Shown one piece after another: positions 1-11,677 of a DNA stretch of 64,000 nt; position 1 is the first letter of the stretch; the number at the start of each line of letters is the position of its first letter. The DNA is taken from NCBI GenBank assembly GCA_003550325.1, contig QKWP01001273.1, forward strand, positions 20,365-84,364, in the 5' to 3' direction. A program made the translations under genes and the position numbers. The DNA comes from Gigaspora rosea. Lineage: Eukaryota > Glomeromycota > Glomeromycetes > Diversisporales > Gigasporaceae. The notes beneath the pieces are model-generated. The model saw only the letters and a list, made by a program, of their open reading frames with translations. It made no database searches and was not told where the DNA came from.

Positions 1-14
1 GAATATAATAACTG

Positions 15-46
<32 letters not shown>

Positions 47-114
47 ATGGCAGAATTCATATTTCATTTTGGAAGACCACTGAATCCTGCCATTTTGCAA
101 CCATCCATGTCTAC

Positions 115-151
115 AGCCGGCCTGCGTTACGCAGGTGGGAAACCACCGGCT
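115..151. repeat. Three-way-junction structured repeat, copy 1
   Basis: The segment folds completely with no unpaired junction base. The outer stem is AGCCGG (115-120) with CCGGCT (146-151). Hairpin one is CCTGCG/CGCAGG with loop TTA (121-135). Hairpin two is TGG/CCA closed by a GAAA tetraloop (136-145). A second version lies at 207-242. Its function is unknown; it could be a structured RNA element or a short palindromic mobile repeat. Confidence 0.55.
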
Positions 152-197
152 AATCTAAAGCATCAATCTCAAGCAGCAACAGCTTGACTGCAAACTC

Positions 198-248
198 AGG
201 GTCGACAGCCGGCCCGCGTATGCGGGTGGGAAATCACCGGCTGACCCT
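198..248. repeat. Three-way-junction structured repeat, copy 2
   Basis: This has the same architecture as 115-151: outer stem 207-212/237-242, hairpin one CCCGC/GCGGG (213-226) and hairpin two with a GAAA loop (227-236). An extra closing stem, AGGGTC (198-203) with GACCCT (243-248), encloses it. The third pair of hairpin one is T-A in copy 1 and C-G here, a compensatory change. The lower pair of hairpin two becomes a G-T wobble. This suggests the fold, not only the sequence, is kept. Confidence 0.55.
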
Positions 249-2439
249 ACAAAATTATACATCAAATGCACTGATGTATGCTGTATATCACACATAATAA
301 AGTTCAGTATCCAGCATTTTATGCTGGTGTGCTTCCAAATAAGTATGGTTCACTAGCGTGCGATTCTGTTCGAATAAATATAAGTTTTGACAAATTAGCA
401 CAAATATTTATTGATTTAAATAATAATCTCATTGAACTTTCCTTACATTTATTTGATACAATAATTCGTTTTCATACCTTATTCATTTTAATGAAAATCA
501 CGATTGATCGGTTAAGAAAAGTGTAAAGAGATTTCTGAATATTCCGGAACATACATAAATCTTGGCGTGCATTAAAAATTGTGCGAATGTAATGTGTACT
601 GCTGCATATCACACATTTTGACTCATTGATTGAGAAAACTTATAATTAAAATGAATTTAAATTTTTATTTAACCCATAAAAGCTACTTACGGTATATTTG
701 TTATTATAAAATTTACCTCTAAAGCTGACCATTAACCCAAAACGCACCACAAAACTTGTTGGTTAGCTTGTCTATTCTACACTATACAAATTTCATTTTG
801 TCATGCCGATCGATAATTTTTTAAAAATTTCTGACTAAAACGTAAAGGGATAAAATACGTTACTACATATTAGGTATCTCTGTATAGTCACCATAATTAC
901 TGAAGATGGATGCTAAAATTTTATCCCTACCTAAAATATATGAGATAAGCAGATTTATAATTGAAATGAAATCATATAACCTCATAAGATTTGCCTTATA
1001 GTTTAGGCAGAATGACGTTGATCATTAGACTAATATTTTTGAGGATGGTATTAGAGCCGTTGGGTTAGACAGTTAGATATGGTTAAATAACTAATTGCTA
1101 AAAAAAAACTTTTTTAGCAGTCGCAATTCATAAATAAATATGTAGCTAAATCTGAGATCGGTAGGATCTGAAATTTTGAAATATTTTAATATTAATTTTA
1201 TAAATTTGTGAGCTTTTTTTGTCAGCTTTGTTTTTTTTTAAAGTTAGCTAGGGTTAGGATTAGTTTTATCAATAAAAGAGAATAAATGAATTTTAGTAGG
1301 TATTATAGACTAAATAAAGACCCTCAATCTCAGCTTCAGTTGATCTCAGCTTCAGTTGATCTCAGCTTCAGTTGATCTAAGCTTCAGCTAATCTCAGCTT
1401 CAGCCGCCATAATAAATAAATTGCTTTAATGACAAAAATTAGTAAAACTTCAAAACATGGTAAACAATAAAATACGAATAAAAGTTTAATTAATGAAATA
1501 AGAATTTTAAAAATCTATTAGAAATAAAATTAAAGGAAAATAATTAAATTTAAAAAAAATTTAAACGTGGGAGCTTAAAAAATTATATTATAAAAGTTTT
1601 AATTGCATAAATAAAATATGCATGAATTTTATGATTTGTTATTTATTGGATTTAGCATTTTATGGTAACATATAAGAAATCACATAATTGATATCATATT
1701 ACCAATCAAATGCCTTAAGTCTCATTTTCTTTTGGTAATACTCGTGTGACCAATGAGATAACCGTGCTTTTGAAAAAATTTAAGTTTAGATTATGATGCA
1801 GATCATTTATCAATTTGAGTCATTTAGGAACCCAACTAGCCTTTAAAAATTCCATTTAGATTTTTCTTTATGTTCGACAAATGAGAAATATCAAAAAAAA
1901 AAAAAACAAACAATAAATGTAACTTTGGATGCCCATAAAGTACACTTTCATTTTTATTGAATTTCAAATAGTACATTGAGAAATTACAATTATGGATATC
2001 TATATAGATAATTTGCGCAATATTAGGTTAGTCATAATGAAGCTTATCAAGAGAGCTGACTGTGTTTCGGCATTTCATTGGTTAATAGTCAAACCAAGGG
2101 TTTCATCAGATAAATGATATGACGAAACATTTCATAATGTAAATAATGCAAATTTAGCTTCGTAAGACGTTTCAGAGTTTGCACGGTAAAGCTTTATAAA
2201 TAAAATAAGATTTTAAATAATAAATAAATAATAAATAAGTTTAGGTACAATAAACAGATCTATATAACTAATAATGAATGCAAAATGCAAGTATCGATTT
2301 TTGTAATGCCTTTTCTTGTAGTCTTTAATAAATCCTTTGATAAGTAGATTTTTAGTCATACATTTAAGTGTAACCGTATTGACCAAATTTGTTACATTTC
2401 ATTTCAAACACATGAAAACTCTTAGTCGATCGACGATGT
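249..2439. other. Intergenic, no gene recognised
   Basis: AT-rich DNA. One 82-codon open frame at 278-526 (+) shows no recognisable domain and is probably chance. A 16-bp tandem repeat lies at 1327-1406. Nothing else is supported. Confidence 0.5.
1327..1406. repeat. 16-bp tandem repeat, five units
   Basis: Five head-to-tail copies of ATCTCAGCTTCAGTTG. The first three are identical and the last two vary by one to three bases. Confidence 0.9.
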
Positions 2440-2615
2440 GCAAGTCCTGCATGATTTAGTAATTTAACTATCGACATGTACCCAATAAAAATTTTGTTCA
2501 ATGATTTTTGGAAAATCGGATTGACTTTCCGTAATACACAAAAAAAAAAAAAAAATAAACACAATTTTTTTTTTGAATTCACGTATAAATATTTTATAAA
2601 AAAATTTATAGATCA
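2440..2615 (+). promoter_or_regulatory. Conserved 5' flank of the F-box/LRR gene family
   Basis: The block around the ACATGTACCCAATAAAAATT motif, then TTTTTGGAAAATC and GACTTTCC, recurs upstream of the F-box copies starting at 19331, 33980/34056, 48742 and 55573. GGAAAATC/GACTTTCC is an imperfect inverted pair. A TATA-like stretch follows about 30 nt before the ATG. Calling it a promoter is inference from position; conservation may only reflect recent duplication. Confidence 0.4.
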
Positions 2616-3713
2616 ATGAAAAATCTTTTTAATATGATAATCTTACCGAACGAATGTCTTTTTGAAATATTTACCTACCTTAAGAATTGGGAATTATTTT
2701 CATGCCTTCTTGTAAATCGTCAATGGTGTAGAATTGCTGTGCCATTATTATGGAGAGAATTATGTTTATTTAGAAGTAAAAAACTTGTAAGAACATGTTT
2801 ATTAATATTAAATACTGAAGAACAATCATTATTAAAAACAATTATAACCTTTCCAAATAATCAAAAACCATTATTTGATTATACTGCTTATACAATGGTT
2901 ATTAAAATTGATTCAGATAATGGAATTATGAGATTATTTGAAAATAATTCTCATAATTTCAAATCTTCTAATTATCATGAGCAATTAATTGATGCAAAAA
3001 TAATTAGAGATACTTTAACTAAAATGTTTTTACGGACAAGTAAAAAACTTAAAGATTTAAGCATTCATTGTGAAATAGTAAATTCTTTATTATCAAGGAT
3101 TTTTGATAAGTGCACTTTGACATCTTTAACACTTTCTCACAACGGACTGGGTAGTGAAGGAGGAAATGTACTCGCAAAAACTCTTTATAAGAATACAACT
3201 TTAACACACCTGTATATTTGGGGTAACAAACTTGATTCAAAAGTAGGCAAAGCAATTGCCGCAGCTATAAGCATAAATACTACCCTGATTTATTTAAATG
3301 TTATGGATAATCAACTTTTTTCTGAAGGTGGGAAAGAACTAGCAGAAGCCCTTTATAAAAACAACACTTTGACTTCATTAAATATTAGTGAAAATCTTCT
3401 TGGTCCTGAAGTAGGTAAAGTATTCGCAAAAGTTCTTTGTAAGAACACTACTTTATCCTACTTAAATCTTAGTAAAAATCAACTTGGCTCTGAAGGTGGA
3501 GAAGCTCTAGCAGATGTACTTAATATAAATACAACTTTAGTTTCACTTAATCTCAGTGACAATCAACTTAACTCTGATGTAGGAAAAGCATTATCCAAAG
3601 CTCTTTACAAGAACACTACTTTAAACTCTTTAGAACTTTTCACAAATGATATTGATAACACTATCTTAGATACAATTAATAATTTGCTTATAAGAAATCG
3701 TGAAAATTTATAA
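2616..3713 (+). CDS. F-box and leucine-rich-repeat protein (intact copy)
   Basis: This single-exon 365-residue protein has an N-terminal F-box at about residues 9-46 (LPNECLFEIFTYL...W.ELF.CLLVNRQWCRIAVPLLWREL). A linker follows, then about six 28-residue RNI-type leucine-rich repeats from residue 167 to 345. Each repeat has the pattern LxxLNLSxNxLGxEGGxALAxxLxxNTTL. F-box proteins of this type usually bind Skp1 and use the repeats to recruit targets to an SCF ubiquitin ligase; that role is inferred from the family. The start is the first ATG and is shared by the pseudogene copies. It is the only one of five F-box copies in the window with an unbroken frame. The others begin at 19331, 34056, 48742 and 55573, with a truncated one at 60262. 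It heads the duplicated module, 2.2 kb upstream of the Sel1 exon. Confidence 0.9.
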   Translation: MKNLFNMIILPNECLFEIFTYLKNWELFSCLLVNRQWCRIAVPLLWRELCLFRSKKLVRTCLLILNTEEQSLLKTIITFPNNQKPLFDYTAYTMVIKIDSDNGIMRLFENNSHNFKSSNYHEQLIDAKIIRDTLTKMFLRTSKKLKDLSIHCEIVNSLLSRIFDKCTLTSLTLSHNGLGSEGGNVLAKTLYKNTTLTHLYIWGNKLDSKVGKAIAAAISINTTLIYLNVMDNQLFSEGGKELAEALYKNNTLTSLNISENLLGPEVGKVFAKVLCKNTTLSYLNLSKNQLGSEGGEALADVLNINTTLVSLNLSDNQLNSDVGKALSKALYKNTTLNSLELFTNDIDNTILDTINNLLIRNRENL

Positions 3714-5868
3714 TCTTGAATCTATATAATAAGTTTTATTTTTCAATTAGCGAAATTTAATTTTTTTTATAGCTAAAAATGTTACAATTGTATATTATAT
3801 ACAATAGATGCCAAATTTGGACATTTTGAGATTTTTGAGACAGAAGTATGTGTATAAATTATAATTATATTTTAAATATATCTAATCGATATTCTAAATT
3901 GATTATATATGATTATTTAACGTATTTTTTATTATTTAAATTCTTTGTAGATATGTAATAATAAATTAGAATTTAAACTTTTGATATATATACAATCATT
4001 ATGATATGTTTTATCTTTAAAGTTTTTTTACACAAAATTAAATTCTTTGGATTTCGTTCAAAAAAAATTGTTTAAACAATTTGCTAAGAAAAATTGCATA
4101 AAAAATCTGTAAAAAATTTATTAAATTATCAAAACTTAAAATTTTACTATCTAAACATTTCTTATAAAAAGAAAAGAAAATGTATTCGTAACAGTGTTAT
4201 ATGTAATAACCTTGTAGTCAGCTAATAGTATTTCGAGTAAACTTTTGGGTCATACGTATTTTTATTTATTTTTACTGGCTGTATTAAGTACTGAAGTAAG
4301 ATGTTACAAATTAGCGTGTAACATCACGCTGCCCAAAACTCGAATTTCCATTATCCATTGAGCGACGTGATTTGTAATTCAATTAGTGCACTGCATTAAT
4401 TTATCAATCACAATTTGAAAGGAATTAGGTTAGATTAGAATATAATAGTTATTGAATGTGTAAGAGTATGATCTCGAATCACAATTAGGGGTGGAATATT
4501 TTAAATCAGGTTTACTATTTTTTAAAATAATTTTTTTTAGGATAAAACGAATATTAAGAGGATTAAACATTAAATATTGCGATAATTGCAATTTCGTAGA
4601 TTTATGAAAATGATAATTATAGTACATTACGATCGTCAATATTTAGAATATGGTTTAAATTTATTTTAAACAATGCCTAAAATAATTAAAAAAATAATGA
4701 TTTTTTCACCATCACTAATCATAGTATGACCTTTCTCTCAACAAATCAAAGAAACATTTGTTTTGAATTTAATGTACCCATGTTGTCTCATATCCTATTT
4801 CATTCGCATTGATTATATATACAAAAATTACCAATTAACTAAATAGCTACACGGCGTTATTTTTATCGTTCAGAACCATGAAATAAAGATCAAAATCAAA
4901 ATTTAATGGAGATGGATAACCATAATATGCATTAATGATTATTACATTCGAACCATTCTAAATGCAAACCTCTAAATGTAATATCTCTCTAAATGCAATC
5001 TGTAGTTATGGCTTAATATATACTGTATGAAACTCTTATAAATGCGAATTTTTTCTTAATTTCTAAATCCAAGTCATCAAATCTGGTAGGAAGTTTTGAC
5101 ATAATAAATAAAAAGGATTGAAGATTTTTATTACGAAAATAAAAATCAATGTCGTATCATAAAAGAATGAAATTAACAAATCTATATTTTAGCAAATTTA
5201 TTATGGGAGCCGAAACCGCCTAAATCATGTTTATAATTCAAAGTCATATAAAATGATCCAGAATTAGAGACTCGTAGCGTAATTTAGAGCTCAAATCCAT
5301 TAGCCCTAATTACGCACGGTCTTAATTTATCTATTCTCGATCGTGGTCTTCAACTATAAAGGAAATATATTTTATGAAATCATAGTATCATTTTAAATTG
5401 TATTAGTTTTCATTGTTATTATTGGTATTTTTCATATTTCGCGCACACTGATTGTGATATAGGTCTCAATTTTTAAGCGTTTAAGTAGCAGAGTTATCAC
5501 ATATATTTATATTTATATGTATGCTTTCATAGACTGCCGGACAGTTCGTCTCTTATTTTATAACTTTATTTTTAAAAATGCGCATATATTTTTAAAAGTT
5601 AATCTATCTTATAAATTTAGATGTAGAAATACAATAATACGTACTGTAAAAAAGAAATTTATGATTTGTGCATACATAATACTTGTGCAAGTGTTACGTT
5701 TTACTAAAAAGTTGTGCATATTTAGATTACAGTACAGCAGTATGCATAAACTATATTGTTACAAATTATGTGTTACATAACACAGCTTCTAAAATTTTCT
5801 TATGTACGCTCGTATGTACGTGTACCATAATTTACTTCTTACCTAAAATTCAAAGACATTTAGTTTAT
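3714..5868. other. Duplicated intergenic block between the F-box gene and Sel1
   Basis: Non-coding block repeated downstream of the other F-box copies (21266-22489, 35157-37413, 57758-59220, 61117-62654). An 87-codon open frame at 5517-5780 also exists in module 2 at 37064-37327. It matches no known family, overlaps the Sel1 5' region in another frame, and its conservation is no more than recent duplication predicts. Confidence 0.6.
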
Positions 5869-6236
5869 ATGAATTTACTCGAATCACTAATTTCCACTTT
5901 TAATAAATCGAAATTAACAAATAATCAAGATCAAGATGAAATATTTTGGCTTGGTTATTGTTACGAAAATGGAATTGGAGTTAAAAAGGATGCAAATAAA
6001 GCATTTGAGTATTATCAAAAGTCTGCAGACATGAATAATTCTAATGGAATTTATTATGTTGGTCATTGTTATTATTTAGGAATCGGAGTTAAAATAGATA
6101 AACGTAAAGCATTTGAATCTTATCTAAAATCAGCTGAGGCGGGTAATTCTATGGGAATTTTTAAAACAGTCACTTGTTACAAATTCGGAATTGGTGTGGA
6201 AAAAAACCGTTCAGAATTCGTAGAATGGCTTAAAAA
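5869..6236 (+). CDS. Sel1-repeat exon of Sel1-kinase gene, copy 1
   Basis: From the ATG at 5869 the exon encodes about 122 residues with nearly three Sel1-like repeats: WLGYCYENGIGVKKDANKAFEYYQKSA, then YYVGHCYYLGIGVKIDKRKAFESYLKSAEAGN, then a shortened third unit ending VEWLKK. Sel1 repeats are alpha-helical solenoids that act as protein-binding scaffolds. The frame would stop at TAG 6238-6240. That TAG lies inside a GTAGGC 5' splice-site candidate at 6237, and the third Sel1 repeat is cut mid-helix there. Splicing leaves the exon in phase 2, as does the same exon in module 2 (37414-37781, identical length of 368 nt). It is read as the first exon of a gene continuing through the microexon array to the kinase at 11913. 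An earlier in-frame ATG at 5683 would add 62 residues not resembling Sel1. Confidence 0.7.
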
Positions 6237-7870
6237 GTAGGCTATTTTACTTACTAATTATTTTACTTTAAAGTTAAATTCTCAAAGTCATTTAATATTT
6301 TAATTTTTTAGAGAGTAAGAATAATAATTAGGATATAAAATCAATATTTTGTTATTTTTAACCATAACTTTTAAACTATTTATTTAGTGAGTAAGTATAA
6401 AATATCTCTAGCTATAAATTTTATAAGTAGGATTGGTACAACCAGTTAATAGTTAAATTAGCAATGATGGCTATGCTAACTGATAAGTTAGTCCATTACT
6501 AGTCAAGCTTTTGAAGTATATATAAACTGCCAAATATGTAAAAAAACTATTGATTTAATCAACATATTTTACTAACAAATTTTTTATCAATTTAGTTGTA
6601 CGTAAAGAACATTTATCAAGTATTAAAATGTTATTTAAATGCTTGAATATTTATTATTATTTTCATTTTATTAACATTTACTTAGTTTGTGTGTATAAAG
6701 AATATTTATTAAACAAAGTAATTAAAATAAGCTATTCAGTATTCACATTTATTTCATTTTATTCCCATTAATTTAGCAAGTGAGTATTAAGACATTTATT
6801 AAACTAATTAATTAAAATAAGCTATTCACAGTTCTTGAATATTTACTATATATTTTGTTTTATTCTAGCGAGTGAGTATAAAGAATATTTATTTAAATAA
6901 TTAAAATATGTACTCAAGTTATTGAATTTTCACTATTTATTTTCATTTTATTCGCGTTAATTTAGTTTGTAAGTATAAAGAACATTTAGTAACTAAGTAA
7001 TTAAAATAAGTTATTCATAATTTGAATATTTACTATTTTATTTGATTTGTCCCATTAATTTAGTTTGTAAGTATAAAAAACATTTATTTAAACTAAACAA
7101 TTAAAATATTTATTCAATATTTGAATATTTACCATTTATTTTCATTTTATCGCATTATGTAGGTCGTGAGTATAAAAACATCTATTTAACTAAGCAAGTA
7201 AAGCAAGCTATTGAGCTCTTAAATATTTACTATTTTCATTTTATTCTAGTGGGTGAGTATAAGGAACGTTAATTAAACAAAATAATTAAAATAAATTATT
7301 CAAATTCTTGAATATTTTACTATTTATCTTCATTTAATTTACATTAAATTAATTTAGTATGTAAGTATAAAGACAATTTATTAAACTAAAAAAATAAGCT
7401 ATTTAATCTCTTGAATATTACTATTTATCTTCATTTTATTCTAGCGAGTGAGTATGAAGAACATTTATACATTAAGTATTTTAAATAATCAATTCAAATC
7501 CTTTAAAATTTATAATTTTATTTTCATTTTATCTAGTGAGTGAGTATAAAGGACATTTATTGACTAAATATTAAAATAAGCTATTCAAGTTCTTGAAGAT
7601 TAACTATTATTTTTATTTTTAATCACATTAATTTAGTTTGTAAGTATAAAGAACATAATATTTATTAAACTAAGTATTTAAAATAAGCTATTAAAGTTCT
7701 TGATTATTTACTATTTATTCATTTTATTCTAGTGAGTGAGTATTAGAACATTATTAAATTAAGTAATTAAAAATAAACTATTCAAGTTCTTAACTATTTA
7801 CTATTTATTTTCATTTTATATTTGCATTAATTTAGTGCGTATGTGTAAAGACATTTATGAAACTAAGTAA

Positions 7871-8060
7871 TTACTTCACTTTTCAAATTACTGCGACCAG
7901 TGGTTTCATACATCAAACTGAAAATCAGAAATTAGAAAAAATGCTGACACATGGCTAGAAATTATTTCTAACTATTCACAAATTAGCATTTTTTCTAGAT
8001 TTCTGCTTTTTGCGTGATGTATGAAAACCATTGAACACAGTAATTTTAAAAACGCAGTAA
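7871..8060. mobile_element. MITE inside an array intron (family M, copy 1)
   Basis: A 190-bp palindrome-like element with degenerate terminal inverted repeats (TTACTTCACTTTTCAAATTAC at the left, GTAATTTTAAAAACGCAGTAA at the right) and no coding capacity. It lies in the intron between microexons 7836 and 8124. The same site is occupied in module 2 (39318-39501), so insertion predates the duplication. Confidence 0.75.
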
Positions 8061-11000
8061 ACTAATTATTAAAATAAGCTATTCAATCTCTTGAAAATTT
8101 ACTCTTTGTTTCATTTTATTTAGTGAGTGAGCATAAAAAACATTTATTGGACTAAGTAATTAAAATAAGCTATTCAAGTTCTCGAATTTTGACTATTTAT
8201 TTTCATTTTATTCTCATTAATTTAGTTTGTGAGTATAAACATTTATTAAACTAAGAAATTAAAATAAGCTATTCATGTTGAATATTTACTATTTATTTAA
8301 ATTTTATTCGCAATAATTTAGTAAGTGAGTATAATTAAAATAAGCTATTCAGGTTCTTGATATTTACTATTTATTTCATTTTATCTAGTGGGTGAGTCAA
8401 TTGTTGAATTAAATAATTAAATATATTCGGGTTCTTAATATTTACTATTAATTTTCATTTTATCTAGTGTGTAAGTATAAAAAAAAACATTCATTAAAAA
8501 GTACTTAAATTAAAATAACTATTCAAGTTCTTGAAATTACTATTTCATTTTATCCTAGTGGGTGAGTATAAAAAACATTTTTAAACTGGGCATTTAAAAT
8601 AAACTAATTCAAGTTCTTGAATATTTACTATATCTAAATTTTATTCTAGCAAGTGAGTATAAGAAACATTTATTTAGCTACATAATTAAAATAACCTATT
8701 CATGTTTTTAAATATTCACAATTTACTTTCATTTTATTCACATTAATTTAGCCGCCTGTGAGTATAAGGAACATTTATTAATCTAAGTAATTAAAAAAAG
8801 CTATTCAAATTCCCTAATAATACTAATTGTTTTCATTTTATTTTAGTGAGTTAGTATAAAAGACATTTATTGAACTAATTAAAAAAGTTAAGCTATTCAT
8901 GTTATTGAATATTTTTGATTTGATTTTAGTGAGTGAGTGTAAAAACATTTATTTAATTAATCAAAATAAGCTATTCAAGTTTTTGTATATTTACTATCAA
9001 TTTTAATTTATTCGCGTTAATTTAGATTGTGAGTATAAAGAATTTATTAAACTAAATAATTAAAATAAGTTATCCAAGTTCTTAAATATTTATTATTTAT
9101 TTTCATTTTATACTAGAGGGTGAGTATTTAGAACATTTATTAAACTAAATAATTAAAATATGTTTCAAGCTCTTGAATATACAAATTTATTTTTCATTTT
9201 ATTCGCATTAATTTAGGTCGTGAGTATAAAGAACATCTATTAAACTAAGTTGTTAAAATAGGCTATTCAAGTTCTTAATATTTGCTATTATTTCATTTTG
9301 TTCGTATTGATTTAGATGGTGAGTATTGAGAACATTTATTAAACTGGGAACCGGTAATTAAAATAAGCTATTCAAGTTTTTGAAATTTTCATTTTAATTA
9401 CATTAATTTAGGTCGTGAGTATAGAGAACATTTATTAAACTAAGTTGTTAAAATAGGCTATTCAAATGCTTCAATATTTACTATTATTTCATTTGTTCGT
9501 ATTAATTTAGATGGTGAGTATTGAAAACATTTATTAAACTAGGTAATTAAAATAAGCTATTCAAGTTCTTGAATGTTTACTATTAATTTCATTTTATTTA
9601 CATTATTTTAGGGTGTAAGAATAAAGAACATTTATTAAACTAAATAATTAAATAAGCTTTTCAAGTTCTTGAATATTTACTATTTATTTTCATTTTATTC
9701 CATTAATTTAGGGTGTAAGTATTCAGAACATTTATTAAACTAATTAAAATAACTATTCAAGTTCTTGGATATTTACTATTTTATTCTAGTGAGTGAGTAT
9801 AATGACATTTATTAAAATAAGTAATTAAAATAAACTACTATATCTAACTCTTGTATACTTATTATTATTTTCATTTTATTCTAGTGAGTGAGTATAAATA
9901 CATTTATAAAATATTCTTCTCAAGTTCTTGAATATTTACTATTTATTTCATTTTATTCGAATTAATTTAGGACGTGAGTATATATAACATATATAAACTA
10001 AGTAATTAAAATAAGCTATTCAAGTTCTTGAATATTTACTATTTATTTTCATTTTATTTACATTATTTTAGAAGGTGAGTATAAAGAACATTTATTAAAA
10101 TATGTAATTAAAATAAGCTATACAAGTTTGAAAATTTCCTACTTATTTCATTTCGATTAAATTAATTTAGTATGTAAGTATAAAGAACATTTATTAAACT
10201 AAAAAATAAGCAATTCAAATTCTTGAATATTTACTATTTTCATTTATTCTAGTGAGTGAGTATAAATAGACTTTTATTAAACCAAGTATTTGAAATAAGC
10301 TATTCTTGAATATTTGTTATTTTATTTTCACTTGTTATAGTGAGTGAGTATAAATAACATTTATTTAACTAAGTAATTTAATAAGAATTCAGGTCTTGAA
10401 TATTTATTATTTATTTTCATTTTATTTTAGTACGTGAGTATAAAAAACGTATATTAAACTAATTAAATAATTTAATGAAGTTCTTGAATATTTACTATTT
10501 ATTTTCATTTTACTTTTATTAATTTAGTTTGTGAGTATAAAGAACGTTTATTAGACTAAGTAACTAAAATAAGCTATTCGAACTCTTTAATATTTATTAT
10601 TTTCGCAATAATTTAGGACGTATGTATAGAAAGCATTTTTAAACTAATTAATTATAATAAAACAAGCTATTCAAGTTCTTGAATATCTACTGTTTATTTT
10701 TATTTATTCGTATTAATTTAGACTGTGAGTATAAAGAACATTTATTAAACCAAGAATTAAAATAAACAAACTATTCAAGTTATTGAATATTTATTACTTA
10801 TTTCGCAATAATTTAGGGAGTGAGTATAAAAAACATTTTTAAACTACGTAATTATAATAAAACAAGCTATTCAAGTACTTGTTTATTTACAATTTATTTT
10901 CATTTTATTTTAGTAAGGAGTATAAAAATGCATATTAAACTAAGTGATTAAACTAAGCTATTTAAGTTATTGAATATTTGCTATTTATTTTCATTTTATA

Positions 11001-11493
11001 TTCATTAATTTAGTATGTGAGTATAAAGAACATTTATTAAAATATGTTATTAAAAGTTCCTGAATATTTATTATTTATTAAAATTTTTATTCTAGTGAGT
11101 GAGTATAAAGCAACTTAGTATTTAAAATAAGCTGTCCAAGTTCTTGAATATTTATTATTTATTTTCATTTTATTCGCATTAATTTAGGGCGTGAGTATAA
11201 AGAGCATATATTAAATTAATTAAACCAACTTTTCCTGTCTTGAATGTTCAAAATTCATTTTCATTTTATTTACATCAATTTAGGTTGTGAGTGTAAAGAA
11301 ATTTATTAAACTAAATAATTAAAAAACTATTCAAGCTCTTGAATATTTATTATTTATTATAGTGGGTGAGTATAATGTAAATTTATTAAGCTAAGTAATT
11401 AAAATAGCTAGCTATTCGAGTTCTTTAACATTTAAATTTATTTTGATTTTATTCGCATTAATTTAGGGCGTAAGTGCAAAGATATTCATTAAA

Positions 11494-11677
11494 CTACCGC
11501 GCTTTTCAGTTTACTGTGATTAGTGATTTTTCATACATTATACCGAGAATCTAGAAAAAATGACGCATATGATTGGCTAATATAATTTATAGCCAATTTA
11601 GATAGATTGGTATTCTTCTAGATTAGATTTCTAATTTTTGGTGTGATGTATGAAAATCACTGATCGAAGTAAAATAG
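11494..11677. mobile_element. MITE inside an array intron (family M, copy 2)
   Basis: Element related to 7871-8060. It shares the terminal segment CGCTTTTCAGTTTACTGTG and the opposing TGATGTATGAAAATCACTGATC. It lies between microexons 11467 and 11734 and is shared with module 2 (43575-43783). The right end is slightly truncated here. Confidence 0.65.

Noticed and set aside
115-151. Hammerhead or twister ribozyme
   Set aside because: The CUGAUGA core and other known ribozyme core motifs are absent. Only the stem arrangement and GAAA loops are reminiscent.
278-526. 82-codon open frame near the left edge
   Set aside because: No recognisable motif, no splice context and no second copy in the window.
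5517-5780. 87-codon open frame repeated at 37064-37327
   Set aside because: Conserved only as much as the surrounding duplicated DNA, and it overlaps the Sel1 leader. No domain recognised.
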